Assembly (NCBI GenBank): GCA_002633025.1
Contig: NMRB01000193.1
Coordinates: 263,226-327,225, forward strand
Direction of reading: 5' to 3'
DNA from: Notospermus geniculatus
Lineage: Eukaryota; Nemertea; Pilidiophora; Heteronemertea; Lineidae
Length of the DNA: 64,000 nt
Under the pieces are notes generated by a model. That model saw nothing but the letters and a program-made list of their open reading frames with translations, did not search any database and was not told the origin of the DNA. Position numbers and translations under genes: made by a program. Below are positions 12,646 through 25,624 of the stretch, piece by piece (the first letter of the stretch is position 1; the number at the start of each line of letters is the position of its first letter).

Positions 12646-15600
12646 TTACAGCCCTGTAGTGTACCGGTACCACTTACATGTAGTTTGGTTTTCAACGTGA
12701 CTGTATTCTGCTAGCCAACAACGTTCTTGTTGGTCGTCCAATCCAGTATGCACCGTCAAAGGTCTTCCTCTCAACAACCGATAAGTTGATGGAGAACATT
12801 AGAGGGTGAAGGCAAATTGCTGAAATGCCTTCAAGTTCCCAATGGAGAACTGTGGATGCGCTTTTAATGATTGTGTTCTGCAATTTAATAAACTATCACG
12901 CATCACTTTTCTTCTCATTCACGGCAACATCTGACATATGTTTACAAGTGAGAAAGGTTGGTAAACAAGAAAGCAGGTGCGCGAATATTATTTCTTGGGA
13001 GATTACGCAATGGGCAATTCTACGAAGAACAATATTTTTCAGCGGTATTTTTACAGAAATAATGCTGCGCGATTAGTGTGGAGTTATCTGGCGTTGCACT
13101 CCATCCTTTGCGCTAGATAAAGTGAAATATTTACCTCTGACCAACTCATGTTCTTGAAACAACATTTAGTGAGTAATCCACATACTATATACACGATTCA
13201 CAACCTTGTTAGAGTGGATTATACTAACCCCCTTACCATCTGGTTTTGCATGCATTTGGATAATGGTCTACAGATGTGACGGGTAAAGTACTGCCTATCT
13301 TTCCTATGGCATCTACACCAAGGGATTACCTTGTTTTCATGGCAACAACTAATCCCCTCACGACGCCTTGTAGCCCTGGAGAATGCTCGGCTTATAGTCG
13401 TCTTCAATTTGATAGGTTCGACCGCATATGACTGATCAATAAGTCTGAATCACCTAACACATAGGAAAGGCCTCTGAATATAGAGACTTCAAATTTTCAT
13501 TCGTTATGCTGCGTACCTAACGTGATGAGGTGTCAACTTGAAAGAAGTCAAAAAACGGTAAACAGCCATGACTTTCAGGTCATCTTCGAAACATGGATTC
13601 ATTTCTCTCGGGGGAAACCGGTTTGACAGGAATCTATATTCCCCAGGAATCAAAGCCGATTTTCAACGAGGGACTAGACATAGACCTTTCCAAACCGCAC
13701 CGGTGCCCCACCTATGCAGCATCTGAGAGATTCAGAGCGCAAAAAACGATTTTTCTGATCTAGTGTTTCCTTTCTAGTTCAGACTCGTACAAGAAAAGCT
13801 GTAGAAACAGTGCAAGATTCACACCATTTACAAAATCTTCTACCTCGGTGATATTCTTCTGTCTGTTGATTAGCTTCAGATTGATTAGCCAATTAATTAG
13901 CGTTCTAATTATACACCCCAATCACTGCTCAAGACCATTGGTGATAGGTGTGTGTACACTTGATACTGTTGTCTCTGTGTCTGTGTTCGTAAACCAACCT
14001 ACATGTAATAGACCTACTGTCAGGGACGACAATACTGCTTCATCATTTCCCTTCCTTCGTGGTAACAGAAATTGGTAACAGACCTAGATGCTTGAAATGG
14101 ACGTCGCACTCAGAATTCAAAAGTATTCTTTTGATTTTTCAGGACTTCCATCATAAAATGCCGCCGCACTCAGAACAAACCACAAAGCATACTTACATGT
14201 ATGCCCTTACACACGTGTATATTAATATGGAAATACAGTACATTTCTTACAGTCACTTTTTCACTTTTACATAACATTCTACAACAAAGGGCCTAGGCTA
14301 CATATTTAGAGTATGGTTCGGGTGTAAAAGTAAAGTAAAGAAACGTGAACGCCATGACGATATTTACGCCGGTAAGGGACCTTCTCGCCAAGGGAGAGCA
14401 AACTCATTCATTTTTCATTTGACAGATGTCAACAAAGCTAATGAAAACCAAACGACAGGAATAGCAATCGGGTTGTTTGTTTGGCCTGGTGACGTATTAT
14501 ATAACAACGCTGGGGACATTCATTTAAAAAATGCAACGCAAGAATTCCTATAGTGTGTGGGCTTCGTATTGTGTGTTTGTGTTTGCGAAGGAAAGATGTG
14601 AAACGCAACCACTGACCTCAACCACGAAAAGCCAGGCAAAATCCACCAAAAACTAAATAAAGACACCCTAAAGGCTGCAACTCAACAGATTTGAAAACCG
14701 TGTTTGCCTACCATTGAACTGGGTCATCACACCCAGGGCGGAAGTGTAACAAATCTGCAGCAGCCGGTGACAAATGCTTCCTTGTTTGTACTCATTCGTT
14801 GCGAGGTTTCGGCGTTTGTGCTAGAAATGGAGCCGTTTTTTGTTCGTCTCGGTTGGCCCTGTCGCCTGTCATGCCTGTATACCTCCTACACCAAGTCGTA
14901 GCGTACAAACATGGAGCCCCTCCCTTGACTGACTGGCTGCCTGACTGAGACCAATTCCTCCATGCTGAGACTCACGCTATAGAGCAACTCCTGCCACAGT
15001 TCATTTCTCCTTCACCTGTATTTTTTTCATAAATTTCCACCATATGTCATGTCGATCCACTAAAAAGGATCTGATTCCATAACGTCTCTTTGTTAGATTT
15101 TTATGCAGGCCTACACCATCCCAATAAATTGACAAAAGAAATTAGTGGGCCTAACGTTACCCAGCATCTTTAGAGCAAAAGAAATACCATTTTTAATGAA
15201 AATGTCCGTGTTATTCATGACAATATTGTCAGCAATTAGCTTCTTCCGTTTACCCTTCAACTGATAATTACCCTCGCCACAAGGCTAACGCATATCAAAT
15301 GGACCAATAGAGAAACCATTAGATGGCTAAATTAGCTTTCGGCGATGGTATATTGACTCGCGAAGGAAGCCATGATGGTTCGACTCTTCTGGGGAATCGC
15401 TGAGGGATTTATTGGCTAATTGAACGGATTTTTTCCGGCGTCATCCGAAAATTGAAAAATTGGGGAATCTTTGTGAAGCCTGATACCGGAAAAATAGGAA
15501 CTAAATCTTCTGATACTAAGTATACCGGAAAAATAGAAACAAAATTTTTCTGGCATCACACGAAAAGTCGACTTCGAATGGCAGTACCTTTTAGTGTACA

Positions 15601-16622
15601 TGTAATAAAGTTTATCCTTGGTTCAAGAAATTTGGAACCTGTGCTTCTTTTCCGACGTAGATGCGGAATTGTGATTAACGGTAGCGGGAATGACAGAACG
15701 CCAAACACTTACTTGGACAAAAAAATCTGAGCATATGTATGGTACATGTACATTTACTCACATATATCTAGTTTTTAAGTACTTAATTCTCATATCACCC
15801 AACTTCCCGTTTCAAAAGCTAGTTTAAGTCGCTCGATAGTGACTTCCCAGGGCTTAAGTGCTATGCTTCGGCCCTGGGACTGTGTCTGTCAACCCTGATC
15901 GTCTTCTCACTAACAGTTATGCCTAAAAAAATCACTTAACAGATTCTTGTGTAAATGTCAACACACTCACTGGATGATACTAGTCTTTTAGTCTAAAGGG
16001 ATTTCGATGTCTTTGAACAAAAATCTGAGTATTGATCCAAAGTTCACAAATAGGCCTTGCAGTTGTAAAGTTGTATCCGTGTCATCATTCCGTACACTAT
16101 ATTTCGTACATTGCACAATATCGTGTACCTTACACTGATAACTACGATGATCTCTACAACAAAGCGTAGATAAACGTGTATGAAAACACCACAACACATA
16201 ACACAGCGCTGAGACGTGAGATTCTGACCAAGTACGAGGATTCCCTTGGTACAAACCTAACGTATGACATAACAATGTCAGCTTAGAGATTTATCGATCT
16301 TAGAGCCACACGACTTCTTTGTCATTTTTGATACAAGGTATTGAGGACACAATCTGGTACTTTAGGGACCTCGTCAGGTTCCAATCTAACTAGGCCAAAT
16401 CAGCTGTACATTACGCAGGGAATTTTTACTGAGAAGTATGTAAGAATCCATTTATTTTCATTGACGACAGCTGTGCAAAGGAACAGTGTAGTGCTACTGC
16501 TATGTGATACATGAACCTGTCATTTCGCGGTATAGGCCTTTGAATTGCAGTGTTGATCATTACATTGATTAATAAATCCTCGACATGCAGCAGAAATCAC
16601 GACAAATGCGCCTAAAGGGTCA
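12646..16622. other. Non-coding part of copy 1
   Basis: No recognisable gene. This is the part of the duplication that differs most from copy 2 (26213-30047), with short indels such as the extra bases near 14000 and 14500. A pair of segments built on TACCGGAAAAATAG near 15480-15540 forms a short imperfect direct repeat. I see nothing else with structure. Confidence 0.45.
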
Positions 16623-16728
16623 TATGAATAAAGACTAGCAAAATGCTTTTACTTCAGATTTGTAGAGCATTGCCCAGTGCATTTGTATTGCAAAACTGAA
16701 GTAAATGTATTTACTAGGTTTATTCATA
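16623..16728. repeat. 106-bp hairpin element in copy 1
   Basis: The arms begin TATGAATAAA and close with TTTATTCATA. They stay roughly complementary for about 35 bases (inner word TTTACTTCAG / CTGAAGTAAA) around a core of about 40 bases. The same unit is at 30048-30153 in copy 2. Size and structure suit a small non-autonomous DNA element. Confidence 0.65.
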
Positions 16729-18219
16729 GGCTGGTGTTAAAAACCAAAACATTTTTTACGCAGCTTTTCAACCAACCCTCTTGACATATCAAGGCCAACG
16801 TTCACTTTCGACTACCTCCCTGGATCGAATGAGCAAGGGTAGGTGTGATTGGAACTTGTCTGGCAAGATGCAACCAACAAATTGGAACAGTCATGGATTG
16901 AAATAATACATTTTTTCGTTAACGCGTAATTTTTCGACATTAATTCGCTGTCTTATTCAGTGCAAAAGGTATCTTATAAAGGACCCCTTTATGGTATCAT
17001 GACGCTGACAGCATCCTCCCATAGCACAGCTTTGGTCTTGCTCGTCTTCATACAAGTGGAGCGAGGTAAAAACCCCTGCTTTTGGAGGATGGCACGACCA
17101 GGACAAACCGTCTGACTTTGCCTATACTTAAACTTGATATGAGCCGTTTGAATCTTCAAACACTTTTACATTTTACATAAAATTACCCAAGCCTGGGATG
17201 ACTGCATGACTCTGATAAACAAAAAGCAACGGCATTTATTGGGACAAACCATACATAACTTTCTTTCCCCCTAAATGAACAAATGAAGGAAATCGCGTTT
17301 GATTATACTCACTATCTTACTATTTTCTCGTGCTCATTACTCACCGTTTATATATCATTGCTGCCATCAGCAGCTGCAGAAAGGAACCACTTACCCAGAA
17401 GAATGTTATTAATTTTTCACAAGCTTTACAATACGTGCAAGAAACGATCATAAGTTACAGTCAACTCTATGTTACACTCTAGAGTTCACTAAACCAGGTG
17501 GTGTAAACATCTCAGAGGCAGTCCCTATTTTATGGCTACTTTAGTATACATAGATTGATGACGTAGCGGAAGAAACGTTAAGCTTCCGTAAAATTCACAC
17601 AATGAAAATTTCACAATTTGATGACTTTATTGAGGGGAAGTATGGCATAAGGTCATAACACGCCAACTGCTGAAAGCCCGCCTTATGGGTGCGAGTCATA
17701 TACCGGACAAATTGGCCAATTCATTTGATTTGTAAAGAAAACCGGTTACATAGAAAGATAAGTGACGTATAATTTAAGATACATTGGCCCAGCCGCTATA
17801 TATCATGTCCAAATGCCCGTTTCGACACCAATATAACCGAACACTATTCATAACCCCAAAGGAACAATGTCAGCATTTTCAGGAAATTTATGCACCGCCA
17901 CGATCCCGGTTTTCCCTCCTCTGTGCCCCGACGTTGCTCTTCCATTGACACTTCTAAATAGACCTATTCTTAATTTTGTCAGCCTATTCTTGAATTTGTT
18001 GCGAAATGGTTCCGATTTGCGGGTTACGGTGCTTTTTCATGATGCGATGCTATTGTGGCGTGTATAGCCCGACACATGCGAAAAACCTGGCACATACAGA
18101 GTCCACGGAAGTTTCGCGCAGTTTTTTTTCTTATCAAAACATTACTCTTTGAGGTAGGTCCCAGAAAATCAGGATAAAATTGTTCACGGTGTCAGATGTT
18201 GAATACCGTAATGTTTTGA
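16729..18219. other. Non-coding right flank of copy 1
   Basis: No gene is seen. This part reads as nearly identical to 30154-31644. A 66-codon frame (17867-18067) is present unchanged in both copies, but identity here extends across all bases, so it says nothing about coding. Confidence 0.45.
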
Positions 18220-18666
18220 ATAGCCTTCCGGCGATGGAAGCAACTCGGAGTGACTGATCAGTTGCCGATTTTGTCGACCTGAGCGCGATTGCGTCTCTGA
18301 GCAACTGCCGGATCCGCTAGTTGCCGCGAGTTGCTTTGAGTTACCCATGTCACTTTTCGTCGAGCAGTTGTCTCCAGTTCCACTCAGATCCGTCGACCTG
18401 CGCCTGCTTGCGACTGATCAGTTGTTTGAACTGGGATATTTCATTGAAAATCACGTGACGTATACCGAAAAAAGAAAATGGCGGCAATGGAATGGACCGA
18501 GGGCATGGAAGACGCGCTGTCGACATGAGCGTGCTATTCGAGGTACATGTAAATGCCTTGCAGTTGCTCCGTGTTCCTCCCAATCGCTGAAATGTCGACC
18601 TGCACCTGGTGGTTTTTTGACCTGCGACGGATCCGTCGAGTTGCTTCAAGACGCAATGTCGACCTG
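18220..18666. repeat. GTCGAC-rich dispersed repeat, left end missing
   Basis: This unit matches 3714-4026 in order and orientation but lacks the first 31 or so bases, because the boundary of duplication copy 1 (18219/18220) cuts it. It retains the right terminus TTCAAGACGCAATGTCGACCT in part. Relative to the 3.7-kb copy it has about 150 more bases in the middle, including AAAATGGCGGCAATGG, a YY1-like word. No protein is recognised. Confidence 0.6.
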
Positions 18667-18956
18667 AGCCAGGGCTGTATTAAAAAACGCCGTCGTTTGT
18701 GTCACTGGTCAAGGTGTAAGCAATGAGGAAACCAACATGGTGCATTGAGAGGTAGGCCTAAATCATGCAAGAAATCCCGCGCGTGGAGGAGTCCACGTAG
18801 GCCGTAGGCCTACACTGCCGGAGAAGGTGGAAGCAGTAAAGTGCCCCAGATGACATTTTTCGGAATCCATGGGTGGTTTTGCTTTTCACTGTCTTTTTCG
18901 TCATGACCTTTGTTTGGGCGGGGAGAGACAAGACATACTGTTGACTTGGTCGTTCC
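18667..18956. other. Unique spacer before copy 2
   Basis: Non-coding, with a small palindromic stretch near 18795-18812 (GTAGGCCGTAGGCCTAC). No similarity is seen to the sequence left of copy 1, which argues against a simple allelic overlap on that side. Confidence 0.4.
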
Positions 18957-19438
18957 CAAAATTGTTGGACTTTACATACGTACATCAACATCCAACTGCT
19001 TAACTTTCACTCGGTCAAAGCAGCTTCGTCTCTTGTTGATTACACTGAATGCAATGAACAAGACGCCTGGTGAATGCTTTGATTAACCAATGCTATCACT
19101 AGCTAATCAGCCATGATGTTGAATAGCCCGCTATGCTAACTCGAAACCTAGCTTCCCTAGTCCGCAGTAGAATGGATGCACAATACATGGAGACATTGGA
19201 GAGGATTATCAACTAATATTCTGCCTATTATGGCTGCTGGGACGTGCTGGCTCACGTCTAATTATTGATCTTTCACCTAATACATGTATCTTATTCGCAA
19301 GGTGTATACTTTTAGTAGCCTGGGTGTTGGGTGATTAGCATCCTATAGGAAACGAGGTGGATGGTAATGACGATGTGGTGTCATCGGTAGAATAATTGAC
19401 TGAAATAGAAATCGTCGAATAATTCGATAGTAAAAGTA

Positions 19439-19610
19439 AAGTCGTCTCCGAATTTCGCACATTTTCGACCCCAACCGGGGTCTTCCTCAGGCACTTTCTA
19501 GTGAACCCAGAAGTGATTCACTTCTGGGATCACTTCTGAAATCTCTACTAGAATGTGCCTGAGGAAGACCCCGGTTGGAGTCGAAAATTTGCGAAATTCG
19601 GAGACGACTT
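19439..19610. repeat. Copy 2 of the inverted repeat with hammerhead-like motifs
   Basis: This is the duplicate of 7410-7581 with one visible substitution (CCAACCGG here, CCAATCGG in copy 1) in the minus-strand motif. Motifs lie at 19450-19490 (minus) and 19559-19599 (plus). The substitution falls in the hairpin loop or closing pair, so the helix is kept. Confidence 0.75.
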
Positions 19611-20156
19611 ATTTTGTGTGTTGTGCTCTAGGCTATGTTGGAAGTCGAACAATTCGATATAGAAATTAAAAATTTGAACATGGGCCTACTGACTTGTTAT
19701 TTGAACACGTTGACCTCTGGGTACCATAGCCGATCGGCTGATAACCGTCAGGTCAGCACCGAGGGTCTTTCTGGGCAAGAGTTGAAGCAACCCATTGAAA
19801 TCAAACCTTGGGGTAAATGCCACCCACAACCCACCAGGTGACGTCCACTTATAGTTGCCCCTTTCAGCCCAAACTCCTCATGGCCACTTCAGAGTCAAAA
19901 TGGCCACCTCCCCATCCCTTTATACCCGGACGAACCCCGAGGCTGCTGCTAAATTACCCTTCATTGAGAGTTCAAATCATGATGGGTGCTTTATTGACAT
20001 GGTTGACTATCACGGTTCATCTTCACGCCTTAACCTTGTCATTAGGAATCTACTCATTGGGAGCAAGGAATGTCGCCGAGTTTCCTTATCGGCAAACTGG
20101 TTGATTCTACCCGACGGTGTTCAGGAAACTATAGCGCATCATGTCGGCATAAATCA

Positions 20157-20569
20157 CACTGTAAAAACGAATGGGCTCGAGAGACTCATGATTTTGTCCA
20201 CTACCTGAACACATGGGTTTGAAATGTGTTCAATGGAGAATGGGTCCATGGTGCCCAGAATATTTGTTCTTCGAGCCTGAAACGGACAGGTCTATAGGTT
20301 CCAGTAACCCATAATGAGAGTTTCATAGGCCACTTTGGCCCATCTACGAATGCTACCGTGGGGTGTTGGCACCCATGAGCAGCAATAGTAGATGGGCCAA
20401 AGTGACCTGTGAAACTGGTCATTATGGGTTACTGGAACCTAAGGACCTCCTCGTTTCAGGTTCGAAGAACAAATATTCTGGGTACCATGGACCCATTCTC
20501 ATCTCAAACCCACGTGCCCAGGTAGTGGACAAAATCATGGGTCTCTCGAGCCCATTGGTTTTTACAGTG
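20157..20569. repeat. Copy 2 of the 413-bp fold-back
   Basis: This is the duplicate of 8128-8540, nearly base for base the same. One substitution is visible just outside the right end (CAGTGCGGTG here, CAGTGCAGTG in copy 1). Confidence 0.85.
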
Positions 20570-22050
20570 CGGTGTTGGCGGGTACTGACGATACGGCCCT
20601 CTTCCGTACGGATGTGGGCCGCACTGAATTTTTTTTAGTCTGACATGTTCTGACTGAAATGCACAAGAGTCAATTTTGGGATATCGCGCGGCTCTGCAGT
20701 ATTGGTAGCCCTGGTGTGAAGTGCAGCTGATGTACAGTTCATGAACACTGCATGAGCGCTAACAGACTGAATTCATTGTACAGTGCATTGTATATACACC
20801 AAAATCGTAGTTGTGAGGTGACAGGGGCTCCAGCTTCTCATGTTTGTTGGTGATGGCCGGCATTGCTGACTCCACAGGCTTTTTGATATCTTGGAATCGA
20901 AGTCCTGACACTGACACTTTTGATATAATGCTGGATCCCGGTGGTGAAGCCAGGTCTCCGTAACTGCGATTTGGTGTATGCCATTACAAGCCAAATCACA
21001 CCTGCAAGCCAACGGTACGTTCTTCGTTGTTGACCATGCACACGGACCAAGACTTTTGACCTACACGAACTCATCTCCATGTGTCCACGACTGTACTCGT
21101 CGGCAACAATGTGACTGACTGAAAACGCGGGTTGTGCATACGTATGACATCAAGATCTTATAAAGGAAGACTTTTTCTACCTCATGAAGAAAGTACCGCC
21201 GACAACATTCATTACATTATATCCAACCGACGCAATATAAGGACGCCAGGCACAAATGAAATAGGCAAACCGGGTTTCATATACTAGCAGACGACAATGC
21301 TGTTCCTTTGAGTTCTTTGTTATGGTTTTTCTTTGATTGTTTGATGGTGACATTACGGAAGTGATGCGTGGCATTTGATCTATATAGGCCTTCTTCTGCG
21401 TGGGGTTGCAATATTTTTGAACACCTTTCTATTTGTTAATGTCAATTAGGCATCAAAGGCACAGTTTTTTTCGTCTTCGTAGGTGCTCATACGTAGCGTC
21501 AACATCTACGAATGCTAAGGGCGTTCTTATTCCTATATAACTTTTCCTTAACGAAAGATCACGATATACGTCAAAGGTAAGTACATTTCAAAGTTATTCA
21601 TTCGTTACCCAATAATTATCCTTTCATTACAAAAATAATGTATGGAATTCTTGGCCAATATACTTTCTGTATTCAGTATGTTAAATTTTCTGTATGCATT
21701 GGTAACCCTGGGACAGATAGGCCTATAGGCCTAATTGTTGTCGTAATGGATTTCGCATAGTTTACTTTCTTTCCTGCCTCCGCACTCTCACCTTATTTTC
21801 CTCAACCAATTCATACGCTTCACCACATATCCTGTTAGTCGACCAAGCATAGGATATTACAAGGATGATAAGAGCCCCGAGATGACAAAGGAAGACAACC
21901 CTATAATGCCTGCACTGATTAGACCCAACAACGAATGTTTCCTTGGATTAACGAGAAGACCATACCAGAATTCTCCACAACCTAAATGTGTATGACGATT
22001 GTCACCTACCGAAGCTATAGGTAACCAAGAACTGGATGGTTCGCTTACTA

Positions 22051-22295
22051 AAGTGCTTTTCAGAATGTCCAGTCATTTTTGCACTCATTTGACCTTGCAA
22101 TGGAGCCTAACCACAAGCCACAAATTGACCAGTTACGTGTGCATGCCAATAAACGGCTGACCGACTTCTAATAGGACTTTGTTCAGGTCTATACTCTGAT
22201 TCAAGATAATCATGCAATCATGCACATGTAACTTGCCCATTTGTGGTTTGTGGCTAGGTTCCATTGCAAGGTAAAATGAGTGCAAAAATGCACTT
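22051..22295. mobile_element. 245-bp inverted-repeat insertion with TA duplication
   Basis: The aligned site in copy 1 reads GCTTACTAGTATGCC. Here the TA is present on both sides (22049-22050 and 22296-22297) of an insert that begins AAGTGCTTTTCAGAATG and ends TGCAAAAATGCACTT. The arms stay complementary for about 90 bases through CTTGCAATGGA and AACCACAA, with an insertion in the left arm near its start. A TA target and short terminal repeats point to a Tc1/mariner-type MITE. No protein is encoded. Confidence 0.9.
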
Positions 22296-23555
22296 TAGTA
22301 TGCCAATTTGTTATTACCGGTTGACAATGCACCCTTTCCATTATTGCCCGCGTAACGTTGTTTTTAATGTTCCCCAACTGTGAATATTTCCCAGTGTCTG
22401 ACGAAATAAGCCACGACTTGATAATAGCCGATCCGATCTGTCTGCCAGCGTTTCCCAAACAATAAGTGGAAACACTGACTTCTGGCGACACTGGCAGATG
22501 TCACACCGTGTGCACTTCAGACACGTCAGAAGTATCAAATCCCTGACCGGAAGCAAAAATTCGCATTTTTTTGGCGAGAATCTATTACAAGGCGGACCAA
22601 CTGAGACATACTCGGAGCAGCAAAAAGTAGAAAATCGGATAAAAGACGCATTTAGGGCGGCATCCTTTTTACCCGGCTTGTGTATCCGTACATAAGTAGA
22701 TATAAGACAGATATACTTATCTTTTTCGTCTATTTAAGGGCACTGAGTTGCCATTTCAGTAAAGAAAGGATTGCACCCATTCAGTATAGTCCAAGAATAC
22801 TAAGGGCGTGCAAGGAACCCTATGGATGTATTATTAAAACAGTTGTGTCTCATTCCAAAGCTGCGAGATTGGCCAGCATCTGCTTACAATGAATGTAAAA
22901 TGAGATGGGTACATTAAGCATTGTTTGAAAGAAGATCGCATTACGAAGAAACATCAGCCGATGGAAGAGGGTTAATACGAGGACGCTGCTCGTCTAAACT
23001 AATCAATTAGTGAGTAGGCTAAGCCAGAGAACGCTTTTTAGGGAATCAATTTTTAATTTTCACGAGAAAAGCCTGTCCTTTGATCGATGGTGTTCGAAAA
23101 GCATCACACGGGACGGCGGCGGATGCCTCGGGGTGAGTGTGACTATCTTATCAGCACATTGGTGTTTGCCGAAGAGAAAATGTTCGATTTAAAATTCGAT
23201 TTTGTTTATACCAGTTAGCGGATTACCACATCAGTTATTTCTTCTTTTGGCGTGTTTGATGTCGTCATGCCTCTATTGTTATTTTAGGTGTTACAGTGAT
23301 TTAATGTCTGAGTACACTGCAAAGTTTTCCCAACATTGTCCCAACATTCTACATGTAAGCTTTTCCCGAGTATCCAACATTTTTCCAACACACCTTGTTG
23401 GACAAAATGTTGTCCATTGTGTACGGCGGAAAACACTTTTCCAACATGTTGTTCATAATGTTGCCATGTGATCTGTTGGCCATTGGTTGATCAGTGGGTC
23501 AAAAGAGCGTGTTGCTTAGGAATGTTGTCAATGTTGGAAAAATGTTGCTAATGTA

Positions 23556-24263
23556 CAGTGGTGTTAAAAAAAAATATTGAGTTGAGAACCGAGCGCCAAA
23601 TTCGGCATTATTGGTTCTATAGACAATATTGGGCGATTTTAATGTAATGCAGGAGGAAACCGGAGTGCCCGGAGAAAACCTGCGCTGTCAGAGAGAGTCG
23701 CCCTCTCTATCACATGAGACACGGACCCGACCGGGAATCGAACCCGCGACCTCAGAGGTGACAGGCGCCGATGTTTCCATTGCGCCACTCTGACAGNAAA
23801 ACGAAGTTGGATCAGATAGAAAACCATATCCTACATCAATTTTAGCGAAAAAAATCACTTTTGATTAAGTCACTTCATCAATATTGCAAAATATCAAAAT
23901 CGTGGGATATATCAAGAACATGATAAGTTGAATCTCTCCTATTTGCGAATCAGTATCATCATCCAAACAGCGGCAGATGGTACCCCCAGTCAACGTGCTG
24001 TTGCAAGAGAAAGAAGTCTGCAAAATATCCAGGCAAAATGTTGATAATAGCAAATCTCACGAAATATGTCAAATTTCGATATTTTCACCACTCTCGTGAT
24101 ATCCAGTATCTGAATTCAGCGAAAACATATCAGACTAGAGGAGTGCATATCTAAAAGTGACTTCAAATACTTTTGATATAGATATTGGAATACAGAAGCG
24201 AGGAATTTTGCCTTTTAACGAAAAGCTGAATTCCCCATGTTCGAATATTAATTCACACCACTG
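23556..24263. mobile_element. 708-bp Tc1/mariner-like non-autonomous element
   Basis: The insert starts CAGTGGTGTTAAAA and ends TTCACACCACTG, flanked by TA at 23554-23555 and 24264-24265. It is absent from copy 1, which reads AATGTCCGCAGC at the site, so the empty site there has also lost a few bases. Terminal repeats beginning CAGTGGTG with a TA target are usual for Tc1/mariner elements. A tRNA-derived SINE-like segment lies inside the left part, next to an N at 23797. No transposase remnant is seen. Confidence 0.85.
23640..23796 (-). mobile_element. tRNA-derived SINE-like sequence
   Basis: Read on the minus strand, the sequence has an A-box-like TGGCGCAATGG (23778-23788) and a B-box GGTTCGATTCC (23734-23744), spaced as in a tRNA. 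A tail follows containing CTCCGGGCACTCCGGTTTCC, a type of segment widespread in metazoan SINEs and other repeats. The tRNA-like part does not continue into a proper acceptor stem, so this is not a working tRNA gene. It lies inside the 708-bp inverted-repeat element, either as a later insertion or as part of that element. Confidence 0.75.
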
Positions 24264-24884
24264 TACATGTACGCAGCTGTCGATACCAACACTTTCACTT
24301 TTATGATAAACTCCAACTGCAGTGTGTGTTAGATGGCGATGTCTTTCATTCCATGCTTCTCCCAGAAGTATGGTTTTACGATGCTGCGAACCGAACATTA
24401 CAAACGCTTCTTACAATGTTTCCAAGAATTTCTCATTTTCATATACTGCAGCACCACAAAATGGTGAAACCACGTTATTTTGTGGCAATGGGTTAATCTC
24501 CTTCCATAGCACTCCACCTACATTGAGGGAACACCGACATTGGCAAATTTTATGTGGCACTTAGAAAAAATAGTCATTGCATTTCGTTCTTTATCACATG
24601 ATAAATTTCGTTGCAGTTGAATGTGTCTGTTGTAAGATATTTCGCTGTGTTCAAGGTTAGACACTTTTTAGAATTTTAGACTCCACTTCGTCTGCAACAC
24701 AAAATGTTATTGGAAAAGCCCAGGGGTAGGTAACACTGAAATTCCGTTTTTACGAAGATGTCGTGATTATCATAATGACTACCGAGCTGATTGATCGAAA
24801 TTAAGGCGTGTCATCATATCAAACATGGTTGCGCTGTCGTTGTTTATTCCAGTTGTTAATCGGAAAGGGGGAAGTTCGATATTA

Positions 24885-25560
24885 ATAGGTATTATACAGC
24901 CTTGTATACCTCCTACATGTACTTTAGGGTATTATACACCTTGTAGGCCTGCCCTTCCCTTTTCCTTTTTGGTGCTATACAGCCTTGTATACCTCCGACT
25001 TTAGGTACCGGGTACTATACACCTTTGTAGGCCTACCCTTCCCTTTTTCTTTTTGGTGCTATACACTGTTAGAAAAAACAGAGGATTTTACAGAAAATTC
25101 CTGCAGCAGAGTTTCAGGACGTGATCTGTAAAATTACAGACTCAAAGAAATGTTGACAGAGACTTGACTGGGGGCTGACCAAATTATACTTTAATACGTT
25201 CTCAGAAAGCATCATTCTGGACAGTCCAATTGAGTCCAACTAACACAGGAACACATAAATCACACCATATGTAAATTTACAGAAGTTCCTGAAACTCTGC
25301 TGCAGGCAATTTCTGTAAAAATATTACAAAAATTTCTAACAGTGTACAGCGTTTTATATATACCTCCTACTTTCGGTACTATACATCTTGTATGCCTACC
25401 ATTCACTTTTTCTTTTTCGTAGCATACAGCCTTGTAGCGCTTACTCTTTTTGGTACTATACAGCCTTGTTTTGGGTAATAGACAGCCTTGTACTGCTTAC
25501 AATTTGTTTTAGGCACTATACAGCCTTGTAGTGTTTGCTTTTCTTTAAGGCACTATCGAA
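24885..25560. repeat. Minisatellite in copy 2, interrupted
   Basis: This is the same unit as 11870-12440, with fewer long units. It is split by the insertion 25064-25344, after which TACAGCGTTTTATATATACC resumes. The right part, with the short GGTACTATACAGCCTTGT units, matches copy 1 closely. Confidence 0.8.
25064..25344. mobile_element. 281-bp inverted-repeat insertion inside the minisatellite
   Basis: The ends are CACTGTTAGAAA and TTTCTAACAGTG, flanked by TA at 25062-25063 and 25345-25346. The empty site in copy 1 units reads GCTATACAGCG. Arm complementarity runs about 60 bases inward through TTTACAGAAA and CCTGCAGCAGAGTTTCAGGA. TA targeting fits a Tc1/mariner-type MITE. No coding sequence. 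Confidence 0.9.
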
Positions 25561-25624
25561 AATAGATAAAGACCTTTTTGGTACTAGACAGCCTAACCCT
25601 TGTACCGCGTACTTTTCCTTACAA

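Larger units (their letters stand above)
6928..18219. repeat. Large direct duplication, copy 1
   Basis: This 11.3-kb block aligns in the same orientation with 18957-31644. The offset is 12029 bases on the left side and 13425 on the right, the difference being mostly insertions in copy 2. The first base of similarity follows directly after the lone N at 6927. The last shared word is ATGTTTTGA at 18211-18219, after which sequence switches to the GTCGAC-rich repeat. From 6928 to about 9950 and from about 16420 to 18219 I see only isolated substitutions against copy 2. Between these the copies differ by many substitutions and indels. No gene is recognisable in either copy. Confidence 0.95.

Noticed and set aside
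23730-23796. Candidate tRNA gene on the minus strand
   Set aside because: A- and B-boxes are present, but there is no closing acceptor stem and a SINE-type tail follows. Treated as SINE-like.
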